A stretch of 64,000 nt of DNA from Streptomyces avicenniae. GTDB lineage: Bacteria > Actinomycetota > Actinomycetes > Streptomycetales > Streptomycetaceae. Below, piece by piece: positions 57,588 through 64,000 of the stretch. The notes under the pieces were generated by a model. That model made no database searches. It had not been told where the DNA came from and was given only the letters and a program-made list of their open reading frames with translations. A program made the position numbers and the translations under genes. The DNA lies in contig NZ_JOEK01000002.1 of the NCBI RefSeq assembly GCF_000719135.1, forward strand, positions 1 to 64,000. The letters run 5' to 3'. How positions within the stretch are numbered: the stretch's first letter is position 1; each line of letters begins with the position of its first letter.

Positions 57588-58391
57588 ATGCGGATCGCTG
57601 CGGTGCAGTTCGTGTCGGGTGTCTCGCCCGAGGAGAACCTGCGGGCCGTCACGGGCGCGATCGCCGAGGCGGCGGTCGAGGGCGCGGACGTCGTGGTCCT
57701 GCCGGAGGCGGCCATGGCGCGCTTCGGTATCCCGCTCGGCCCGGTGGCGCAGCCGTTGGACGGGCCGTGGGCGACGGGCGTGCGGGAGGCGGCGGGGCGT
57801 GCCGGCGTGCTGGCGGTGGCGGGGATGTTCACCCCGGCGCCGGACGGCCGGGTACGGAACACGCTGCTGATCACGGGGCGCGGCGTGGACACCTCGTACG
57901 ACAAGCTGCATCTGTTCGACGCGTTCGGCTTCGCGGAGTCGGCGACGGTGGCGCCCGGCGGGCGCACGGTGGTGGCCGAACTGGACGGCGTGGGCCTCGG
58001 CTTCGCGACCTGCTACGACGTGCGGTTCCCCGAGCTGTTCACGCGGCTCGCGCAGCGGGGCGCGCGGGTGGTGCTGCTGCCCGCGTCCTGGGGCGCGGGG
58101 CCGGGGAAGGTGGGGCAGTGGGACGTGCTCGTGCGGGCGCGGGCGCTGGACAGCACGTGCTGGGTGGTCGCGGCGGGGCAGGCCGACCCCGCGACGGTGG
58201 GTGAGCCGCCGCGTACGACGGCGCCGACGGGGGTCGGGCACAGCATGGTCGTCTCGCCGCTCGGCGAGGTGCGGGCGCGCCTCGGCGGGGAGCCGGGGAT
58301 GCTGGTGTTCGACCTGGACCCCGGCGAGGCGGACGCGGCCCGTACGGCGGTCCCGGTGCTGGCCAACCGGCTGGACGTCCGCGCCCGTTGA
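57588..58391 (+). CDS. Carbon-nitrogen hydrolase (nitrilase superfamily)
   Basis: A 267-residue amidase of the deaminated-glutathione/omega-amidase (Nit) type. The catalytic triad is Glu in VVLPEAAM, Lys in YDKLHLFDAFGF and Cys in GFATCYDVRFPEL, with the second Glu of the family probably in the QWDVLVRARALDST region. The ATG at 57588 has AAGGGG upstream. It is divergent from the SDR operon and convergent with mnmA. It probably repairs deaminated glutathione or mycothiol-like thiols. Confidence 0.88.
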   Translation: MRIAAVQFVSGVSPEENLRAVTGAIAEAAVEGADVVVLPEAAMARFGIPLGPVAQPLDGPWATGVREAAGRAGVLAVAGMFTPAPDGRVRNTLLITGRGVDTSYDKLHLFDAFGFAESATVAPGGRTVVAELDGVGLGFATCYDVRFPELFTRLAQRGARVVLLPASWGAGPGKVGQWDVLVRARALDSTCWVVAAGQADPATVGEPPRTTAPTGVGHSMVVSPLGEVRARLGGEPGMLVFDLDPGEADAARTAVPVLANRLDVRAR

Positions 58392-58401
58392 GGGCCCCGC
58401 G

Positions 58402-59535
58402 TCAGGCGTGGCCGACGGCGGTGGCGCGTTCCGTCGTCGCGATGGTCGCCGAGCCGACGACGCGGGCGCCGTCGTACAGCACGACGGCCTGCCCGGGCGC
58501 GACGCCGCGCACCGGCTCGGCGAAGCGGACGCGCAGCCCGTCGGGGGTGGGCTCGGCGGTCACGGGCGTCTCGCTGCCGTGGGCGCGCAGCTGGGCCGTG
58601 TAGCTGCCGGGGCCGGTGGGGGCGGGGCCGCACCAGCGGGGCCTGATGGCGGTGAGCGCGAGGACGTCGAGGGCTTCGGCGGGGCCCACGGTGACGGTGT
58701 TGTCCACCGGGGAGATGTCGAGGACGTAGCGCGGCTTGCCGTCCGGCGCGGGGCGGCCGATGCGCAGGCCGCGGCGCTGGCCGATGGTGAAGCCGTAGGC
58801 GCCGGAGTGGGTGCCGACGGTCGCGCCGTCCTCGTCCACGATGTCGCCCTCGGCGGTGCCGAGATGGGACGCGAGGAAGCCCTGGGTGTCGCCGTTCGCG
58901 ATGAAGCAGATGTCGTGGCTGTCGGGCTTGGCGGCGACGGCGAGGCCGCGGCGCTCCGCCTCGGCGCGGATCTCGGTCTTGGTGGCGCCGGTGTCGCCGA
59001 GGGGGAACAGGGCGTGGGCGAGCTGCCGCTGGTCGAGGACGCCGAGGACGTAGCTCTGGTCCTTGCCGAGGTCGGCGGAGCGGTGCAGTTCGCGCGTGCC
59101 GTCCTGGGCCGTCACGACGGTGGCGTAGTGGCCGGTGCACACGGCGTCGAAGCCGAGGGCGAGGGCCTTGTCGAGGAGGGCGGCGAACTTGATCTTCTCG
59201 TTGCAGCGCAGGCACGGGTTGGGCGTGCGGCCCGCCTCGTACTCGGCGATGAAGTCATCGACGACGTCCTGCCGGAAGCGTTCGGCGAGGTCCCACACGT
59301 AGAACGGGATGCCGATCACGTCGGCGGCGCGGCGGGCGTCGCGCGAGTCCTCGACGGTGCAGCAGCCGCGGGCCCCGGTGCGGAAGGACTGGGGGTTGGC
59401 GGAGAGGGCGAGGTGGACGCCGGTCACGTCGTGCCCGGCCTCGGCGGCGCGGGCGGCGGCGACGGCGGAATCGACCCCGCCCGACATGGCGGCGAGGACC
59501 TTCAGGGGGCGGGCGGCGCGAGGGGTCTCAGTCAT
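58402..59535 (-). CDS. mnmA: tRNA-specific 2-thiouridylase
   Basis: A 377-residue MnmA, which thiolates U34 of tRNA-Lys/Glu/Gln using sulfur from a cysteine desulfurase. The PP-loop is [15 protein letters not shown], the catalytic cysteines are in NPCLRCN and HDICFI, and [17 protein letters not shown] and the CTGHYATV segment are typical. It lies 19 bp after the cysteine desulfurase gene on the same strand, a functional pair. The ATG at 59535 gives [13 protein letters not shown]. Confidence 0.95.
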   Translation of the reverse strand: MTETPRAARPLKVLAAMSGGVDSAVAAARAAEAGHDVTGVHLALSANPQSFRTGARGCCTVEDSRDARRAADVIGIPFYVWDLAERFRQDVVDDFIAEYEAGRTPNPCLRCNEKIKFAALLDKALALGFDAVCTGHYATVVTAQDGTRELHRSADLGKDQSYVLGVLDQRQLAHALFPLGDTGATKTEIRAEAERRGLAVAAKPDSHDICFIANGDTQGFLASHLGTAEGDIVDEDGATVGTHSGAYGFTIGQRRGLRIGRPAPDGKPRYVLDISPVDNTVTVGPAEALDVLALTAIRPRWCGPAPTGPGSYTAQLRAHGSETPVTAEPTPDGLRVRFAEPVRGVAPGQAVVLYDGARVVGSATIATTERATAVGHA

Positions 59536-59554
59536 AGCGCCTTCCAGGGTACGG

Positions 59555-60724
59555 TCAGCTGAGGCCCGCCGCGCGGGCCCTTTCCACGGCGGGGCCGATG
59601 GCGGCGGCCACCGCGGCGACGTCGGCCGGGACGGTGGTGTGCCCGAGGCTGAACCGCAGGGTGCCGCGGGCCAGTTCGGGGTCGGACCCTGTGGCGAGGA
59701 GCACGTGGCTGGGCTGGGCGACACCGGCCGTGCAGGCGGAGCCCGTGGAGCACTCGATGCCCTGCGCGTCGAGGAGCAGGAGCAGCGAGTCGCCCTCGCA
59801 GCCGGGGAAGGCGAAGTGCGCGTTGCCCGGGAGGCGTCCGGCGGGGTCGGGGTCGCCGCCGAGGATCGCGTCGGGCACGGCGGTGGTGACGGCGGCCACG
59901 AGGTCGTCGCGCAGGGCGCCGACCGTGCGGGCGAAGTCCGCGCGGCGCGCGGCGGCGAGCGTGGCGGCGGTGGCGAATCCGGCGACGGCGGGCACGTCGA
60001 GGGTGCCGGAGCGCACGTCGCGTTCCTGCCCGCCGCCGTGCAGGACGGGGACGGGGGTGTGGTCGCGGGACAGCAGCAGGGCGCCGATGCCGTACGGGCC
60101 GCCGATCTTGTGGGAGGAGACGGTGAGGGCCGCGGCGCCGCTTGCGGCGAAGTCCACGCCGAGCTGGCCCGTGGCCTGGACGGCGTCGGAGTGCAACGGG
60201 ATGCCGTGCTCGGCGGCGACGGCGGCGAGTTCGGCGACGGGCTGGACGGTGCCGATCTCGTTGTTGGCCCACATGACGGTGACGAGCGCGACGTCGCCCG
60301 GGTCGTCCGCGAGGGCGGCGCGCAGCGCGTCGGGGTGGACGCGTCCGTGGGCGTCCACGGGGAGCCATTCGACCGTGGCACCCTGGTGGTCCGCCAGCCA
60401 CTGCAAGGGATCGAGCACGGCGTGGTGCTCGACGGGGCTGGCCAGGATGCGCGTACGGCGGGGGTCGGCGGCGCGGCGTGACCAGTACAGGCCCTTGACC
60501 GCGAGGTTGTCGGCCTCGGTGCCGCCCGCCGTGAGGACGACCTCGCTGGGACGGGCGCCGAGCGCCGCGGCGATGGCCTCGCGGCCCTCCTCGACCACGC
60601 GGCGTGCCCGGCGTCCCGAGCCGTGGAGCGCCGAGGCGTTCCCGGTGGCGGTGAGCTGGGCTGTCATCGCCGCGACGGCCTCGGGGAGCATCGGGGTGGT
60701 GGCTGCGTGATCGAGATACGGCAT
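59555..60724 (-). CDS. Cysteine desulfurase (IscS/NifS-like)
   Basis: A 389-residue class V PLP enzyme that releases sulfur from cysteine to an enzyme persulfide. [17 protein letters not shown] starts the protein. The PLP lysine is in [17 protein letters not shown], the substrate histidine in [13 protein letters not shown], and the catalytic cysteine in [17 protein letters not shown]. Adjacent mnmA suggests it feeds tRNA thiolation. It is divergent from the amidase at 60798. iscS would be a fair symbol but family members are hard to separate. Confidence 0.93.
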   Translation of the reverse strand: MPYLDHAATTPMLPEAVAAMTAQLTATGNASALHGSGRRARRVVEEGREAIAAALGARPSEVVLTAGGTEADNLAVKGLYWSRRAADPRRTRILASPVEHHAVLDPLQWLADHQGATVEWLPVDAHGRVHPDALRAALADDPGDVALVTVMWANNEIGTVQPVAELAAVAAEHGIPLHSDAVQATGQLGVDFAASGAAALTVSSHKIGGPYGIGALLLSRDHTPVPVLHGGGQERDVRSGTLDVPAVAGFATAATLAAARRADFARTVGALRDDLVAAVTTAVPDAILGGDPDPAGRLPGNAHFAFPGCEGDSLLLLLDAQGIECSTGSACTAGVAQPSHVLLATGSDPELARGTLRFSLGHTTVPADVAAVAAAIGPAVERARAAGLS

Positions 60725-60797
60725 GGTGAGCCGATTCTACGAGCCGGGGTGGAACCCTCGGCAGGTGGCGAGCGTTGAAGGGGGTCGGGAGGACACG

Positions 60798-61475
60798 ATG
60801 GGTGAACATGCGGCTACGGACCGGCGGTCCGGCGGCGGGGGGCCGGGGCGGCGGCGTCTGCTGATCGCGGGCGGGGCGACGGCCGCGGTCGGCGTGGGCG
60901 GATTCCTGGGCCGTGACGCGCTGGAGCGCTGGTGGTGGCAGTACGGCGCCCCGGCCGTGCCGCGTACGGAGGGCGAGGTGGAGCACGAGGGCGCGGAGTG
61001 GGTGCCCGCCTCCACCGCCAACTACCGGCGGGCGAGCCGCCCGCGGGACTACGGCGTGGACCGTGTCGTGATCCACATGCCTGAGGCGACGTACGACATC
61101 ACCCTGCGCGTCTTCCAGGACCCGTCGCACGGCGCCGCGGCGCACTACGTCGTGCGCTCGGGCGACGGGCACGTGGCCCAGATGGTGCGCGAGCTGGACG
61201 TGGCGTACCAGGCGGGGCATCAGGCGTTCAACGAGCGCAGTGTCGGCATCGAGCACGAGGGCTGGGCCGACGACCCGTCGTATCTCACGGACACGATGTA
61301 CGAGTCGTCGGCCCGTCTCGTCGCCGGGATCTGCGCCCGCTACGACATACCGGTGGACCGGGAGCACATCGTCGGGCACAACGAGGTGCCGGACGTGGTC
61401 CGGGTCTGCCCCGGGCCGCACTGGGACTGGGACCGGTACATGGCGATGGTGCGGTCGGCGGCGGGCGTCAGCTGA
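60798..61475 (+). CDS. Tat-exported N-acetylmuramoyl-L-alanine amidase
   Basis: A 225-residue secreted peptidoglycan amidase. The N-terminus has a twin-arginine-like RRRLLIAGGATAAVGVGGFLG signal (about 19-40). The Amidase_2 (PGRP-type) domain follows, with zinc ligands in DRVVIHMPEATYD and HNEVPDVVRVCPGPHWDWD. The ATG at 60798 has GGGAGGA upstream. It overlaps the convergent 58-residue ORF by 8 bp. It remodels the cell wall by splitting the MurNAc-alanine bond. Confidence 0.9.
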   Translation: MGEHAATDRRSGGGGPGRRRLLIAGGATAAVGVGGFLGRDALERWWWQYGAPAVPRTEGEVEHEGAEWVPASTANYRRASRPRDYGVDRVVIHMPEATYDITLRVFQDPSHGAAAHYVVRSGDGHVAQMVRELDVAYQAGHQAFNERSVGIEHEGWADDPSYLTDTMYESSARLVAGICARYDIPVDREHIVGHNEVPDVVRVCPGPHWDWDRYMAMVRSAAGVS

Positions 61476-61644
61476 GCGTGCCGAGCCTGGTCAGCTCCTG
61501 GGCGCAGCGCTCGGCGTCCGCCTCACGTTCGAAGAGGGCGGCCCTGAGGTGGTGGGTGTCAGGGTCGGGGACATGGGCGAGGTGTCCCTCGTCGGAGACG
61601 ACGTACCAGCCGCGCTCCTCGCTGTGCCGTGCCTCGTAGCGCAT
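61468..61644 (-). CDS. Small hypothetical protein, 58 aa
   Basis: The ORF runs from ATG at 61644 to TGA at 61468-61470, encoding MRYEARHSEERGWYVVSDEG and ending CAQELTRLGTLS. It is acidic-basic mixed, soluble, with a beta-alpha pattern; I recall similar short proteins annotated next to this amidase in Streptomyces. Codon use fits the genome. It overlaps the amidase end by 8 bp. No domain name can be given. Confidence 0.65.
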   Translation of the reverse strand: MRYEARHSEERGWYVVSDEGHLAHVPDPDTHHLRAALFEREADAERCAQELTRLGTLS

Positions 61645-61684
61645 GGGACCACGCTAGCGGCAGGGCACGGGGCCGCGGGCGATG

Positions 61685-62311
61685 TCAGACGTTGTCCGGC
61701 GGGATGCGGAACAACCGCGGTGGCTCCACGACGGGGCCGCAGGGGCCGGGGTCGCTGTCGAAGAACTCCAGTGTCACGCCGGTCTCCCGCAGGTCGTTCG
61801 CGCCGATGACGGCGACGTCCCCGGGGAGCAGCTGGAAGGTGAAGTCCACCAACGGAAGCCGGGCGTCGTAGTCCTCGCGCGATTCCCACGGCGGGATGAC
61901 GGTGGGTCTGTCGATCAGGCCGCGCCGCGGGTCCTCGGCGCCGGGGTCGGCGGGGTCGTGCTCGGGCCACGAGCACATGGTGCCGGGCGGCGCCGGGTTC
62001 AGGGTGACGTCGATCCCGGCGGCGGCCAGGTCCTCGGCGAAGTCCTCCGGGGAAATCTCCATGCCGATCCCGTCGAGGAAGCTGAGCGAGACCGTGCCGT
62101 CGTTCTCCGTCTCGATGGCGTACGCGGCCGGGGCCGTGCCGCCGGGGAAGAGGAGGACGCCGCCCGTGACGGCCGCCACGGCGGTGGCGCAGGCGGCCAG
62201 GCGCACGGGCAGGCGTCGCGTACGGCGCACGGGTGCCGGGTCCTCGGCGGCGGCGAGGTGGACCTCGCGCTGGAGTTCGGCCAGCAGGCGGTCCTCGAAC
62301 GTGGCGGTCAT
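61685..62311 (-). CDS. Putative membrane anti-sigma factor/sensor partner of the ECF sigma factor
   Basis: A 208-residue protein. A cytoplasmic N-terminus (about 1-33; MTATFEDRLLAELQREVHLA) is followed by one transmembrane helix (about 35-53) and an extracytoplasmic domain of about 150 residues with no recognised motif. The ATG at 62311 overlaps the sigma gene stop (ATGA), the arrangement of sigma/anti-sigma pairs. The classic zinc HxxxCxxC motif is absent. Role is inferred from context. Confidence 0.75.
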   Translation of the reverse strand: MTATFEDRLLAELQREVHLAAAEDPAPVRRTRRLPVRLAACATAVAAVTGGVLLFPGGTAPAAYAIETENDGTVSLSFLDGIGMEISPEDFAEDLAAAGIDVTLNPAPPGTMCSWPEHDPADPGAEDPRRGLIDRPTVIPPWESREDYDARLPLVDFTFQLLPGDVAVIGANDLRETGVTLEFFDSDPGPCGPVVEPPRLFRIPPDNV

Positions 62312-62916
62312 ACGGTGCTCCTGGGGGTGACGGCGGAGGTGGCGCTCCGGCGAGGTGGCGAGGCGGGCTCCCGCGTGAGAGCGGTGAGGGACTTGCGGGC
62401 GCGGTGGAGGCGGACCCGCGCGGTGACCGGGCGGAGCCCCAAGGCGCGCGCGGCCTCCGTGACGGTGAGCTGGTCCACGGCGACGAGTTCGAGGACGGCC
62501 CGTTCCCCCTCGGGCAGTTCCGCCATCGCGAGGAGGGCGCGGCGGCCCTCGTTCTCGGCGACGAGCCGTTCCTCCAGGCGCGCGATGTCGTCCGGCTCCA
62601 GCAGCCTGCGTCCGGCGATACGGGTGCCGAGGGACTTCTCCCTGGCGGCACGCCGGTGTTCGGCCGAGACGGTGTTGCGCGCGATGCCGTACAGCCACGC
62701 GGTCTCGCTGCCGCGCGCGGCGTCGTACGTCTGCGCCGAGTCGATGACGGCGAGGAAGACCTCGGCCGTCAGGTCGGCGACGGTGTGCGGATCGTCCACG
62801 CGGCGGGCCAGGAAGCGCGTCACCGCTTCGACGTGCCGCCGGTAGAACTCCTCGAACAGCGCCGGGTCACGAGCCACGGCGGCCGGACCGCCGCGGCTCG
62901 TGCTGGGTATCTTCAC
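62308..62916 (-). CDS. ECF RNA polymerase sigma factor
   Basis: A 202-residue sigma-70-family ECF factor. The sigma-2 region (about 20-90) has FEEFYRRHVEAVTRFLARRV and DLTAEVFLAVIDSAQTYD, and the sigma-4 region (about 130-180) has ERAVLELVAVDQLTVTEAARALGLRPVTARVRLHRARKSL. It is coupled to the membrane protein by ATGA. The C-terminal Arg/Pro tail is unstructured. The signal and regulon are unknown. Confidence 0.92.
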   Translation of the reverse strand: MKIPSTSRGGPAAVARDPALFEEFYRRHVEAVTRFLARRVDDPHTVADLTAEVFLAVIDSAQTYDAARGSETAWLYGIARNTVSAEHRRAAREKSLGTRIAGRRLLEPDDIARLEERLVAENEGRRALLAMAELPEGERAVLELVAVDQLTVTEAARALGLRPVTARVRLHRARKSLTALTREPASPPRRSATSAVTPRSTV

Positions 62917-62989
62917 GCGGGGGACTCCCGTCCTCGTCCTGCTGACACACGTACTTGGCAGGAGGGCGGGAGAACGTTACGCCCGCAGG

Positions 62990-64000
62990 TCAGGTGGGCC
63001 AGTAGAGCGACTCGGCGCGCGCCCAGTCCACGGTGAGGGGCCCGTCGCCGTGGTGCAGCACCTCGACGCGGATGCGGCCCTTGTCGGTGGAGGAGATGAA
63101 GCCGGTCCACGCGTAGGTGAAGTGGCCGTCGCCGCCGTCGTGCACCGGCGAGTTGATCGGCATGCTGCCGGTGCGCTCGTACTTCCCGTCCGCGTCGGCG
63201 CGGTACTCGGCCAGCCGGATCTGGAACTCCTGGCCGCGCTCCAGGCCGACCACGCGGACGCCGACCGACGCCGTGTAGCGGCAGGAGCCGAACAGGATCG
63301 AGGGCTCGGCCTCCTTGTCCACCCACTTCTTGCCGTCGTGCTTCCGGTTGAACTGGAGCGTCGTCCAGGTCCCGGGCGGAACGGTCCTGACGTAGTCGGT
63401 GGTGCCGTAGACGGACCACTCGGGCATCTCGTCCTCCTCGGCGGGCGCGCCGGGGCTCCACCCGGCGTCGTGCTTCAGACGTTCGGCCACCCGCGCCCGG
63501 ACGTCCTTCATGGTGATGCCGGGGCCGCGGGGGTCGATCTTGCCCGGCTGCCACTCCAGGTGGCCGATCACGCTCGTGTCGCCGTCCTTGCCCCAGCCGT
63601 GCGCGCGGCACAAAGCGGCGCTCGCCCGGACGGTCGCCTCGACCTGGGCGGCGGGCCACGGGTCCTTGTTGTCGCCGAGGTTCACGCACTCGAAGCCGTA
63701 GAAGTGCGTGTTGCCGTCCGCGTCGGTCTGGTTGTCGGCGGGGAGTGCCTTCTCGGCGATGACGGCGTCCAGGACGTCCCGGTCGCCCGCCCCCGCGTGG
63801 TTGGCTCGGCCGTGGCCGACGAGGTAGACCGTGCCGTCCTTGGCGATCACCCCGTGGCACAGCGGCCCGGGGAGGTCGGACCTTCCCCCGTAGCAGAGGT
63901 CAACACTTCCGGCGGTGCCGGTGGTGACGGTGTGGTGCACCATCACGCCGTGCACGGGACCCCAGGACCCCACGCCGTTTCGATTGTTCGTTCGCCAATT
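62990..64000 (-). CDS. N-acetylmuramoyl-L-alanine amidase/endolysin-like protein, N-terminus cut by the window
   Basis: The frame stays open to the right edge and the residues before the first internal start read NWRTNNRNGVGSWGPVHGVM, a conserved Amidase_2 lead. The true start therefore lies beyond 64000. Amidase domain: zinc ligands in VHGVMVHHTVT and GHLEWQPGKIDPRGPG, with FECVNLGDNKDPWPAAQ between. A C-terminal beta domain (about 190-327 of the visible part) may bind cell wall. Related proteins are phage-like endolysins found in Streptomyces chromosomes; nothing phage-like is adjacent here. Confidence 0.85.
   Translation of the reverse strand, partial: NWRTNNRNGVGSWGPVHGVMVHHTVTTGTAGSVDLCYGGRSDLPGPLCHGVIAKDGTVYLVGHGRANHAGAGDRDVLDAVIAEKALPADNQTDADGNTHFYGFECVNLGDNKDPWPAAQVEATVRASAALCRAHGWGKDGDTSVIGHLEWQPGKIDPRGPGITMKDVRARVAERLKHDAGWSPGAPAEEDEMPEWSVYGTTDYVRTVPPGTWTTLQFNRKHDGKKWVDKEAEPSILFGSCRYTASVGVRVVGLERGQEFQIRLAEYRADADGKYERTGSMPINSPVHDGGDGHFTYAWTGFISSTDKGRIRVEVLHHGDGPLTVDWARAESLYWPT

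Noticed and set aside
62990..64000. Right-edge amidase as evidence of a prophage
   Set aside because: Endolysin-like amidases occur as chromosomal genes in Streptomyces, and no holin, tail, capsid or integrase gene is present beside it within the window.

Overview
The window is high-GC actinobacterial chromosome, almost certainly from Streptomyces or a close relative. GTG/TTG starts, dense 4-bp ATGA/GTGA overlaps, third-position G/C bias, a conservon (cvn) locus, AccE, CebR-type control of a cellulase and two membrane c-di-GMP enzymes all point there. From memory, the order cvnA1 / accE-accB / cimA / ilvE / leuB / pruA-putB-putR / serA-ilvC-ilvN-ilvB / cdgC / gatB-gatA-gatC / rmdB / ligA / mnmA / cysteine desulfurase is that of the S. 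coelicolor core region around SCO5485-SCO5544, read in reverse. Symbols for family members rest on domains plus this remembered synteny.

Layout. 1-3775: start of a conservon operon (partial cvnB, cvnA sensor kinase). 4357-6269: acyl-CoA carboxylase beta and epsilon subunits. 6444-10793: branched-chain amino-acid genes cimA, ilvE, leuB, with a leader-peptide attenuator in front of cimA. 10928-15305: a small ORF, then the proline catabolism operon putB-pruA and a divergent PucR-type regulator with a long-spaced inverted repeat between them. 15510-23152 is accessory in character: two AT-richer unknown ORFs, an acetyltransferase/LysR pair, a 163-bp MITE-like near-palindrome, two TetR regulators, an alpha/beta hydrolase-MFS-HAD operon and an SDR remnant cut at a TetR gene. 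23217-24525: initiator tRNA and a secreted GH6 cellulase with a CebR-type operator. 24586-30139: serA and the ilvB-ilvN-ilvC cluster, headed by an Ile-Leu-Val-Leu leader peptide and attenuator. 30174-36656: diguanylate cyclase (cdgC-like), 2-hydroxyacid dehydrogenase, aldo/keto reductase, glucose/sorbosone dehydrogenase-like lipoprotein.

36670-47439 is a regulatory block: two paralogous ~1000-residue LuxR-type ATPases, each preceded by a ~65-residue charged protein, then a membrane protein/histidine kinase/response regulator operon divergent from an ABC exporter. Both small-protein promoters carry three copies of a TCTGAGG-like heptamer spaced about two helical turns apart. This is the least explained and most interesting regulatory signal in the window.

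47530-64000 returns to core genes: gatB, a small membrane protein, gatA, gatC, an rmdB-like GGDEF-EAL protein, ligA, a core-only MetE-like protein, an SDR, a nitrilase, mnmA, a cysteine desulfurase, a Tat-type amidase, a small ORF, an ECF sigma/anti-sigma pair and, at the right edge, a truncated amidase. I see no CRISPR array, prophage, rRNA or complete insertion sequence.
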